Of a DNA stretch of 5,943 nt, positions 1 through 5,002 are shown in pieces; within the stretch, counting starts at the first letter, position 1; each line of letters opens with the position of its first letter. Source of the DNA: Bacillota bacterium. Lineage in GTDB: Bacteria > Bacillota > Clostridia > Christensenellales > CAG-138. Below the pieces are notes generated by a model. It ran no database searches. It was given only the letters and a program-made list of their open reading frames with translations, and was not told the DNA's origin. The translations under genes were made by a program, and so were the position numbers. Location of the stretch: the NCBI GenBank assembly GCA_023416175.1, contig JAEZIE010000015.1:1-5943 (forward strand), written 5' to 3'.

Positions 1-955
1 CCACCACCAGCACTGCGCCCACCGTCATGACCTTGCGGGTAAACCGCTTGCTCAATACGGAGCTAAGCGCGCCAAGACCGAACATCAGCGGGACTGTACC
101 TAAGCTAAAGAGCATCATGGACAGCGCGCCTGTTATGGGGCTTGCAGTGGAAAGCGCGTAGAGCTGCATGGCTTGAAGCGGGCCGCACGGCATCAGGCCG
201 TTCAGGAGGCCCACGTAGAGCGGGCTGTTGCTGCCCGCCTTTTGCTTGTTTATTCCACGTGCAAACGCTTTTGGCATCCTCGGGGTGAGCTTCCGGAGCC
301 ACGGAAATATGCCGAGCATGTTAAGGCCCATGATCACCATAAATACGCCCGCAAGCAGTTGCACAACGCCCTTAAACGCGCCAGTCAGGCTGATGACGGA
401 GCCCAAAGCCCCCACGATCGCGCCGACGACCGTATAAGAAATGACCCGACCAAGGTTATATAAGAAGCTGGGCCGCAGCGCGGCAAGTTTACTGGTGCTG
501 TTTGCATCTGGCTGCGGAATGCACTGGGAAAGATTGATGCCACCGCACATGGCGACACAATGTACGGAAGTCACCAAACCGATGACGAACAGCATCCCGT
601 ACCCCATTCCCTCCTCGGCCAGCGGGAACGCGTTGAATAGTTGCGTAAAGCCAAACTGCTGAAGCAGCACATAGGCCGCTACCACGATGATGAGTATGCC
701 GACCAGGCGGGTCTTGTTGGAGTTTTTCTGGTCTCCGGTAAGCACCTCATAGTCGAGCTTCTCTATGGCCGCGGTAATCTCCTTCATGGAAATCACGCCC
801 GTATCGTAGGTTACTTCTGCGGTCCCCGTACTGTAGCTGACTACAGCCTTTTTGACGCCCGCGGTATTCTGAAGCTTCCTCTCGATTTTATTTTGGCAGC
901 TAACGCATGTCATACCGCCAATGCGCAGTTTTTGGGTCTTTACGCGATGATCCAT
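1..955 (-). CDS. HMA-domain / SafE (TauE-like) fusion membrane protein, 3' end cut by window edge
   Basis: This is a probable metal- or thiol-linked membrane transporter of the sulfite exporter TauE/SafE (COG2836-like) family with a fused N-terminal heavy-metal-associated domain. 318 residues are visible and the frame is still open at base 1. Residues 1-72 form the HMA ferredoxin-like fold with the metal-binding motif GMTCVSC (C17, C20). Six hydrophobic segments follow (about 83-101, 118-140, 165-190, 194-214, 246-269, 272-302) and a seventh is cut. The family signatures SVHCVAMCGG (130-139) and GLMPCGPLQ (253-261) are both present, so C133, C137 and C257 lie in or near the membrane. The start ATG at 955 has GGAGGT eight bases upstream. 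An ATG at 960 is out of frame and hits a stop after six codons. The fusion suggests a role in copper or other soft-metal handling, as known for HMA domains; the transported substrate cannot be read from the sequence. It sits beyond a terminator and so is its own transcription unit. Confidence 0.88.
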   Translation of the reverse strand, partial: MDHRVKTQKLRIGGMTCVSCQNKIERKLQNTAGVKKAVVSYSTGTAEVTYDTGVISMKEITAAIEKLDYEVLTGDQKNSNKTRLVGILIIVVAAYVLLQQFGFTQLFNAFPLAEEGMGYGMLFVIGLVTSVHCVAMCGGINLSQCIPQPDANSTSKLAALRPSFLYNLGRVISYTVVGAIVGALGSVISLTGAFKGVVQLLAGVFMVIMGLNMLGIFPWLRKLTPRMPKAFARGINKQKAGSNSPLYVGLLNGLMPCGPLQAMQLYALSTASPITGALSMMLFSLGTVPLMFGLGALSSVLSKRFTRKVMTVGAVLVV

Positions 956-1020
956 TCCATCTACCTCCGTTCCGTATGAAGAAACGATATCAGGAAGATT
1001 TGTAGAAGTTATGTAGATGG
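956..1020 (-). promoter_or_regulatory. Possible start-masking leader hairpin of the HMA-SafE gene
   Basis: In the mRNA, CCAUCUAC (complement of 1013-1020) is an exact reverse complement of GUAGAUGG (complement of 957-964). The second arm covers the bases between the GGAGG ribosome binding site and the start ATG. After one mismatch, two more pairs (AU/AU) could extend the stem into the start codon. The loop would be about 48 bases. Such pairing could hide the start site, but an 8-bp match with a long loop can also arise by chance. I found no convincing -35/-10 pair in the 245-base gap (956-1200) that holds it. Confidence 0.3.
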
Positions 1021-1151
1021 GATGTTTTTGAAATGCCATCGCAGCTTGTGAAAAAGACGATTTCTATCCCTTTGGTGTTTTATCCCATTCAACAACCTCG
1101 ACTTATGCCGATAATCACTCAGTTTCTTCCGGCCATAGACGTAGAGTATAT

Positions 1152-1183
1152 TGTAAAAAGAGCCGGCGCTATTGCGTCGGCTC
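1152..1183 (-). terminator. Rho-independent terminator of the flavin operon
   Basis: A 10-bp stem pairs 1160-1169 with 1174-1183, with one G-T wobble and a 4-base loop. In the minus-strand RNA it is GAGCCGACGC-loop-GCGCCGGCUC followed by UUUUUACAA. It begins 23 bases after the stop codon of the last flavodoxin gene. The U-run lies only on the minus-strand side, so it terminates the operon and separates it from the HMA-SafE gene. Confidence 0.88.
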
Positions 1184-1206
1184 AGTAAAAAAATCTGGTA
1201 CTGACT

Positions 1207-1734
1207 TCAAATCCCCATTGCCTGCCTTACAGAAGTAACGATCATATCAGTCAGCTTGGTCTTGTCTTTTTCGCTGATCCGGTAAGCGCTCGTATCCTTC
1301 CCGGTCGGTTTCGGATTGGACGGCAGAAGGTCAACAATATGACAATCGGTTACTGCCGCGGGCTTCCTTCCCGTCCACTTTTCCAAATCGTCCTTCAACT
1401 TTGGGTTGTTGTTGAGCGCGCCGCCGCTGATGGAGGCGAAAGCGTAAGGACGCGGATTCTCCTTGAGATATTGAAAATACGCGCGAAGCGGGGATGCAAC
1501 ACTCCCCATCCACACCGGAGCGATAAAGACAACCTTCTCATATTGACGCAATACCGCAGGAAGAGACCTTGTATGGGGCGTACGCCCAAACATCATATCC
1601 AGCATAATCGTGCCCATCTTCCGCGGCTTTTCTTCTAGAATTTTTATGTGGTCGGCTGTGAGCGCTTTGGCCACGGCGGCCGCCAAGGCCTCATTGTTAC
1701 CGGTAAAGGAATACGAAACAACTGCAATGCTCAT
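1207..1734 (-). CDS. Flavodoxin-family protein (175 aa), last gene of the operon
   Basis: This is a single-domain cytosolic flavodoxin-fold protein that probably binds FMN non-covalently and carries electrons or reduces a partner. The N-terminal strand IAVVSYSFTGNN (3-14) is the phosphate-binding loop, close to the classical S/T-x-T-G-N-T. IAPVWMGSVASP (71-82) matches the loop that stacks a tryptophan (W75) on the isoalloxazine ring. FASISGGALNNN (99-110) matches the third flavin-contacting loop. Length is normal for a flavodoxin or a small NAD(P)H-quinone-reductase-like protein, and there is no signal peptide, iron-sulfur cysteine cluster or membrane segment. The ATG has GGAGG six bases upstream. 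It starts 12 bases after the preceding flavodoxin gene stops, so the two are probably co-translated. The fold is clear; the redox partner is unknown. Confidence 0.88.
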   Translation of the reverse strand: MSIAVVSYSFTGNNEALAAAVAKALTADHIKILEEKPRKMGTIMLDMMFGRTPHTRSLPAVLRQYEKVVFIAPVWMGSVASPLRAYFQYLKENPRPYAFASISGGALNNNPKLKDDLEKWTGRKPAAVTDCHIVDLLPSNPKPTGKDTSAYRISEKDKTKLTDMIVTSVRQAMGI

Positions 1735-1746
1735 AAAAAGCCTCCA

Positions 1747-2169
1747 TCATATTTGCTCAGCAATCTGTTTTGCGCGGTCTGCCACTGTCTTGATATCCGT
1801 TGCATTCGGATGCCCGAGTTTCATAAACAGAAAGCTGCCTGGACAAGCAATTTCCTCCAGAATCTGGATGCATTTTCCCTCCAGCAGTCCACGGATATCC
1901 ACCTGCCTTCTGAGGCTTGTGGACACACTTGATGTCACAAGCACCGCTCTTTTGACTTGGCCGCTTTCAAGCCTCTCTACATATTGCAAAAGCTCAGGCA
2001 GGCTCTTGCCCCCGTAAATTCCGCCCACGATAAATAACAGATCAGCCGGATGGGGTATGGAATCTACCCCCACATTCACCGCCTCCACATGGAGTGCCTG
2101 CCCAATCGCTTCTGCAAGCTTTTGAGAGTGCTTGGTCTTTGTGGCATATACAACGCCTATTTGGCCCAT
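1747..2169 (-). CDS. Short flavodoxin-domain protein (140 aa), distinct subtype
   Basis: This is a compact flavodoxin-fold protein, probably an FMN-binding cytosolic electron carrier. IGVVYATKTKHSQK (4-17) is strand 1 plus the phosphate loop, here of T-x-T-x-x-S type (T10, T12, S15) and unusually lysine-rich. LLFIVGGIYGGKSLPELL (44-61) fits strand 3 and the second flavin loop. AVLVTSSVST (75-84) fits strand 4. The tail, with IACPGSF (107-113) followed by GHPNATD (119-125), resembles a short clostridial flavodoxin-domain group rather than classical FldA. It differs clearly from the neighbouring 175-aa flavodoxin, so the pair is not a recent duplication. The ATG has AGGAG about nine bases upstream. 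An 87-base gap separates it from the methyltransferase-like gene upstream, the longest gap in the operon. Confidence 0.85.
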   Translation of the reverse strand: MGQIGVVYATKTKHSQKLAEAIGQALHVEAVNVGVDSIPHPADLLFIVGGIYGGKSLPELLQYVERLESGQVKRAVLVTSSVSTSLRRQVDIRGLLEGKCIQILEEIACPGSFLFMKLGHPNATDIKTVADRAKQIAEQI

Positions 2170-2257
2170 TGGCTATTTCTCCTCTCGACATCTTATTTAA
2201 AACTTTTGGCGCTTTGGCGTTCATATCAAAGCCGCAGCGCCTTTTTCCACAAACCCA

Positions 2258-2713
2258 CTAAAACTTAACTGGCACATTCTGCGCATATGTTCGGTATGCA
2301 TCCCCATACCGGCTCTCCAGATAATGATTTTCCTGTCTATCAAACAGCTTCACCACCACTATGCCAACAAGTACCGTGGTCAGCACCAGCCATGAGTTAA
2401 AGAGCAACGTAATGCCCGGGATCGTGACAAACACCTGAAAAAAGTACATGGGATGCAGGAAAATGCCATACAGCCCTTTGGTCGCCAACGTATCCTCCTT
2501 GTGCGCTTTGAGCATCTGAACGGAAGCGATCAGATTGAGTGAAAACCCTACGACCGCCAGAACAATGCCAACGATGAGCAAAGCACCGTACTGCTCCGTA
2601 ATGCGAAACAAAGGAGAAAAGATATAGTGCAGTACAATCGTCAAAACCAGGTATCCGCCGACAAACGCTCCCGCCCTTGGCCCGATACCCATAACCGACA
2701 TTCTTTTTCCCAT
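2258..2713 (-). CDS. Isoprenylcysteine carboxyl methyltransferase (ICMT)-family membrane protein
   Basis: This is a small integral membrane protein of the bacterial ICMT/phospholipid-methyltransferase-like family, 151 aa from the start chosen here. It has a hydrophobic segment near the N-terminus (about 11-31), a second (42-68) and a long hydrophobic hairpin (about 101-128). The family signature is GLYGIFLHPMYFF (80-92), with the conserved HP and Y that in characterised members help hold S-adenosylmethionine. The C-terminal part has the matching RQENHYLESRYGDAYRTY (131-148), with the conserved glutamate and YG-Y-Y pattern. A GTG at 2737 would overlap the upstream stop but has no ribosome binding site. 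The ATG at 2713 has AAGGAG nine bases upstream and is preferred; the GTG at 2716 is an alternative. Bacteria rarely have prenylated cysteines, so the true substrate is unknown. Its place between an FMN-binding protein and two flavodoxins suggests a membrane redox or lipid/quinone role, by inference only. Confidence 0.83.
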   Translation of the reverse strand: MGKRMSVMGIGPRAGAFVGGYLVLTIVLHYIFSPLFRITEQYGALLIVGIVLAVVGFSLNLIASVQMLKAHKEDTLATKGLYGIFLHPMYFFQVFVTIPGITLLFNSWLVLTTVLVGIVVVKLFDRQENHYLESRYGDAYRTYAQNVPVKF

Positions 2714-2722
2714 CACAAGGCA

Positions 2723-2728
2723 CTCCTT
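2723..2728 (-). promoter_or_regulatory. Ribosome binding site deciding the ICMT-like start
   Basis: The minus strand reads AAGGAG here, nine bases before the ATG at 2713. It lies inside the longer reading frame that opens with GTG at 2737, whose own upstream bases (GGCAAAAAAA) hold no such site. This places the true start at 2713 and gives a 20-base gap to the preceding gene instead of a 4-base overlap. Confidence 0.7.
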
Positions 2729-2733
2729 ATGCG

Positions 2734-3189
2734 TCACTTTTTTGCCGCTTGCGCAAGCGCGTTTTCAACCGCCTTGAGATGCGCGTTGGAGGTTAATGTC
2801 GCGCCGCTGATAACGTCCACCTGCAGGGACTGGGACTTTACTACCCTGTCGAACAGATTGTTGATGGTTTGACCCTTCCCGATATCGGCCGTCTGCTTTT
2901 CATTGGCCAGCGCACCCTCTGTCACCTTGACTTTAGTAACGGCGCCCGAGGCTACGGTTACCTCCACTGCAGTATCCCGAAAGCTGTCTTTCGTCCCGCG
3001 GTATGCGCCCTTATAAACGCCGTCCCGGAGGTTTTTAAAATCCACCGCCTTGATGCTCATAGTTTGCAGTTCGTTCCGCCCCGGACCGGTAAATACAACC
3101 GCTCCTGCCATACCCAACGCAATCAACCCGATGATCGACAATACAATCCACATCCCGATACGCCCCTTTCTCTTTCTGATAGTTTTCAT
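2734..3189 (-). CDS. Membrane-anchored FMN-binding domain protein (covalent flavinylation substrate)
   Basis: This is a single FMN-binding domain (PF04205 type, as in NqrC and RnfG) on one N-terminal membrane anchor, 151 aa. The start MKTIRKRKGR is strongly basic and is followed by a TM segment at about 13-34. The positive-inside rule then places the rest outside the membrane. The domain runs from DGVYKGAYRG (56-65) through EVTVASGAVTKVKV (76-89) to VDVISGATLTS (124-134). The SGAT motif (128-131) is the known site where ApbE attaches FMN by a phosphoester bond to the threonine, here T131, and the preceding D125 fits the D-x-x-S/T-G-A-T consensus. The ATG has AGGA ten bases upstream and follows the apbE stop by 16 bases, so enzyme and substrate are adjacent. 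The protein is far shorter than NqrC or RnfG and holds only the flavin domain. A role as an extracytosolic one-flavin electron carrier is well supported by family knowledge; its partner is not visible. Confidence 0.93.
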   Translation of the reverse strand: MKTIRKRKGRIGMWIVLSIIGLIALGMAGAVVFTGPGRNELQTMSIKAVDFKNLRDGVYKGAYRGTKDSFRDTAVEVTVASGAVTKVKVTEGALANEKQTADIGKGQTINNLFDRVVKSQSLQVDVISGATLTSNAHLKAVENALAQAAKK

Positions 3190-3205
3190 ATAATATCTTT
3201 CCTTT

Positions 3206-4159
3206 CTAGATATACCTTGTTTTTACTTCTGCGGAAGCCTGAAAAGACTGCCGCAAGCCCCGTGTCGCATGCACCTGCAGATCGGTATCCACCAGAACTG
3301 CCTCCACTCGATATTTATTGAGAATGGGAAGCCCTTTCTCAATACCAGCGACAAACACGGCGGTGGAAACCGCATCAGCGATCATTGCGCTATCCGCCAC
3401 AACGGTCACGCTCAAAAGCCCTGAATTTGCCGGATATCCGGTCACTGGGTTCAGAATGTGATGGAATCGCCTGCCTTTTTTGTCCAGAAAATACCGTTCA
3501 TAATCTCCCGAGGTCACCACCGCCTTTCCTGTCACCGCAACTGCACCGATCAGGTCGCTTTTGCGTGGATGGCGAATACCCACCCGCCACGGCATACCAT
3601 CGGGCTTGTTCCCCAGTGTGGATACATTCCCGCCGATATTGGACCAAGCGGAGGTAACGCCATATTCCCGTAAAATCTCCATGAATCGGTCGCTAGTGAA
3701 CCCCTTGCCAATACCGCCCAAATCGATGGACTGTCCTGGATTTTTCAGCCCTGCCGTTTTTCCAACGGTACATAGCTCCAAATCGCGATAATTGACCAAA
3801 GGGAGTACCTTTGCTAATCGTTCGGCCGCAGGAGGTTCCGACGCATGCTTAAAGTCCCACAAATCTGATAGCGGGCCGACGGTAGCATCAAATACCCCGC
3901 CGGAAATACAGGAGCATTCCAATGCGCACAAAAGAATTTCGTATGTTTCGGGGCTTACTCTTTCATGCTTCACGCCCGCTGAGCGGTTGATCCTGCCCAC
4001 ATCGCTTTCGGGTAAAAAGCGGCTAAGAATTCGCTCGAGTCTTTGCGCCTCTTGTTCCACGGCCCGCAGCGCTTGAGCGGCATACCTGCCGAACGCCTTG
4101 TGTGCCATCTGAGTTCCCATGCCGGCATGCACGGCTTCAACCGCAGCAGCGCTGTCCAC
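3206..4159 (-). CDS. apbE: FAD:protein FMN transferase (ApbE)
   Basis: ApbE takes FMN from FAD and attaches it to a threonine in proteins carrying an FMN-binding domain, releasing AMP; it needs Mg2+. The protein has 317 aa and keeps the family motifs in order: MGTQMAHKAFG (14-24), LSRFLPESDVGRIN (45-58), GGVFDATVGPLSDLW (87-101), SIDLGGIGKGF (144-154), SNIGGNVSTLG (173-183), VTSGDYERYF (215-224), HHILNPVTGYP (233-243) and DSAMIADAVSTAVFV (256-270). D262 and T266 in the last motif match the Mg2+-binding D and T of characterised ApbE proteins. The start is GTG with AAGGGGAG eight bases upstream. There is no signal peptide or lipobox: the ORF opens only 13 residues before the first ApbE motif, and an in-frame stop lies just upstream without another start. 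It is therefore predicted cytosolic, unlike many ApbE lipoproteins. Its likely substrate is encoded by the next gene. It lies 38 bases after the TetR gene. Confidence 0.95.
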   Translation of the reverse strand: MDSAAAVEAVHAGMGTQMAHKAFGRYAAQALRAVEQEAQRLERILSRFLPESDVGRINRSAGVKHERVSPETYEILLCALECSCISGGVFDATVGPLSDLWDFKHASEPPAAERLAKVLPLVNYRDLELCTVGKTAGLKNPGQSIDLGGIGKGFTSDRFMEILREYGVTSAWSNIGGNVSTLGNKPDGMPWRVGIRHPRKSDLIGAVAVTGKAVVTSGDYERYFLDKKGRRFHHILNPVTGYPANSGLLSVTVVADSAMIADAVSTAVFVAGIEKGLPILNKYRVEAVLVDTDLQVHATRGLRQSFQASAEVKTRYI

Positions 4160-4197
4160 GAACCATTCTCCCCTTTCTGAAAGCCATGAATTTTATG

Positions 4198-4794
4198 CTA
4201 TCTGGCATCTTCCTGTTTGGGGAAATCGGTCAGTCCCAGTAAAACAAAGTCCGTCAAATGATCCTGCAGTGCGGGAAAATACTGCAATCCGATCTCTTCC
4301 TTGTGATAGCCAATTCGGATGATGGCGCCGAATATGGCCATAATCATCTCGCTAGAGATATCCGTCCGCATCTTTCCTTCCGCCTGCCACTTCTCAACCA
4401 TCTGAATGAAGTACCGGTACAGGAAGTCGATCCTGGAAATCCCGTCGTCTTCCTGGAAAGCCCGCTCAATTTTGTGGTAAACATCGGGGTTATACCATTG
4501 GCTCAGGATCGGGTTGGAGAGCATCCCCTGCATATTCAAAACCAAAACCTGTTTGATCAGCTTCACGGGGTCATCATCCGGATTGATGGCCTGCATGATA
4601 CGGTTCATTAAATCAGCCGTTTCCTGTTCCATAATCTCCAGAAAGAGCTGATCTTTGGAGGGATAGTAGTTGTAAAACGTTCCCACACTGAACCCTGCTC
4701 GCCTGGTAATATCGGCAATCCCAGTATCCTTAAAGCCTTTTGTCGTAAACAGTTCTTTCGCGCAATTGAACAGTCTCGTCTTTTTGTCGTCCAT
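4198..4794 (-). CDS. TetR/AcrR-family transcriptional repressor, first gene of the operon
   Basis: This is a TetR-family one-component regulator, 198 aa from the chosen start. The N-terminal DNA-binding domain covers residues 4-50. It runs from KKTRLFNCAKELFTTKGFK into the helix-turn-helix IADITRRAGFSVGTFYNYYPSKDQL (about 26-50), a near-textbook match with the conserved GTFYNYYPSK(D/E)(Q/E)L recognition-helix end. The C-terminal 140 residues are helical and divergent and would hold the ligand pocket; the ligand cannot be read. The frame is open up to an ATG at 4857, but that codon lies inside the operator at about the transcription start, so it has no leader for a ribosome. The ATG at 4794 has GTGAGG five bases upstream and gives the usual short TetR N-terminus; the ATG at 4809 is the alternative. 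The operator and promoter directly upstream suggest autoregulation and control of all five downstream genes. Confidence 0.92.
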   Translation of the reverse strand: MDDKKTRLFNCAKELFTTKGFKDTGIADITRRAGFSVGTFYNYYPSKDQLFLEIMEQETADLMNRIMQAINPDDDPVKLIKQVLVLNMQGMLSNPILSQWYNPDVYHKIERAFQEDDGISRIDFLYRYFIQMVEKWQAEGKMRTDISSEMIMAIFGAIIRIGYHKEEIGLQYFPALQDHLTDFVLLGLTDFPKQEDAR

Positions 4795-4832
4795 TCCAAC
4801 CTCACTCATACTCTTATGATGCCGTTCCGCAC

Positions 4833-4865
4833 CTGAATGAATGAATTTATAATTCATTCATTCAG
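4833..4865. promoter_or_regulatory. 33-bp perfect palindrome, probable TetR operator
   Basis: Two 15-base arms, CTGAATGAATGAATT and its exact reverse complement, flank a 3-base centre. Each arm holds three tandem GAAT units. The palindrome touches the -10 box (4866-4871) and spans the expected transcription start, so a bound protein would block initiation. Its position in front of a TetR gene is the standard arrangement for autorepression. The TGAATGA half-sites recall those of some Firmicute TetR regulators such as Bacillus subtilis FadR, but the spacing here is wider, so no ligand should be inferred. No second copy was seen in the window. Confidence 0.88.
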
Positions 4866-4894
4866 AATTTAGCACGCCGGATGCTCAGAGTCAA
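4866..4894 (-). promoter_or_regulatory. Sigma-70/SigA-type promoter of the flavin operon
   Basis: The minus strand carries -35 TTGACT (4889-4894), a 17-base spacer and -10 TAAATT (4866-4871), each one base from consensus or nearly so. The stretch upstream (4895-4925) is almost pure A and T and resembles an UP element. Transcription should start near 4859-4860, inside the palindrome. A strong promoter under a tight operator fits an inducible unit. Confidence 0.85.
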
Positions 4895-4952
4895 GCCTTT
4901 TTTTAAATATTTTTGATTATTTTTTCCATTGGTAACCAGGGCTTGCAATACG

Positions 4953-4984
4953 AAAAAGCGGACGAAGGCAAAGCCTCCGTCCGC
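4953..4984 (-). terminator. Rho-independent terminator of the surface-protein gene
   Basis: A 12-bp stem pairs 4958-4969 with 4973-4984, with one G-U wobble in the minus-strand RNA, a 3-base loop and then UUUUU (complement of 4953-4957). It begins 18 bases after the stop codon of the surface-protein gene and insulates the flavin operon promoter from read-through. Confidence 0.9.
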
Positions 4985-5002
4985 TCAGAGCATGTAAAGA
5001 AA

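Noticed and set aside
641..979. Plus-strand open frame of 112 codons
   Set aside because: It lies antisense to the HMA-SafE coding frame, which has clear domain motifs and a ribosome binding site. The plus-strand translation shows no recognisable domain.
956..1200. Promoter for the HMA-SafE gene
   Set aside because: Some AT-rich hexamers and a GGGATA direct repeat are present, but no -35/-10 pair with proper spacing was convincing enough to annotate.
1747..2169. Possible BilS-like flavodoxin of a bilirubin-reductase locus
   Set aside because: No old-yellow-enzyme-type reductase (BilR) is encoded nearby and the resemblance is only at fold level.
2208..2241. Hairpin-forming GGCGC / GCGCC pair between the ICMT-like and short flavodoxin genes
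   Set aside because: The outer stem is only 5 bp, with a broken inner part. The T-run lies on the plus-strand side, where no gene needs a terminator. I treat it as possible mRNA structure, not an internal terminator.
2869..3321. Plus-strand open frame of 150 codons
   Set aside because: It is antisense to the FMN_bind and apbE genes, matches no family I know, and bridges their junction, so it is a by-product of coding on the other strand.
4795..4857. N-terminal extension of the TetR protein to the ATG at 4857
   Set aside because: That ATG lies within the palindrome at the predicted transcription start, without a leader or ribosome binding site; the extra residues do not resemble a TetR N-terminus.
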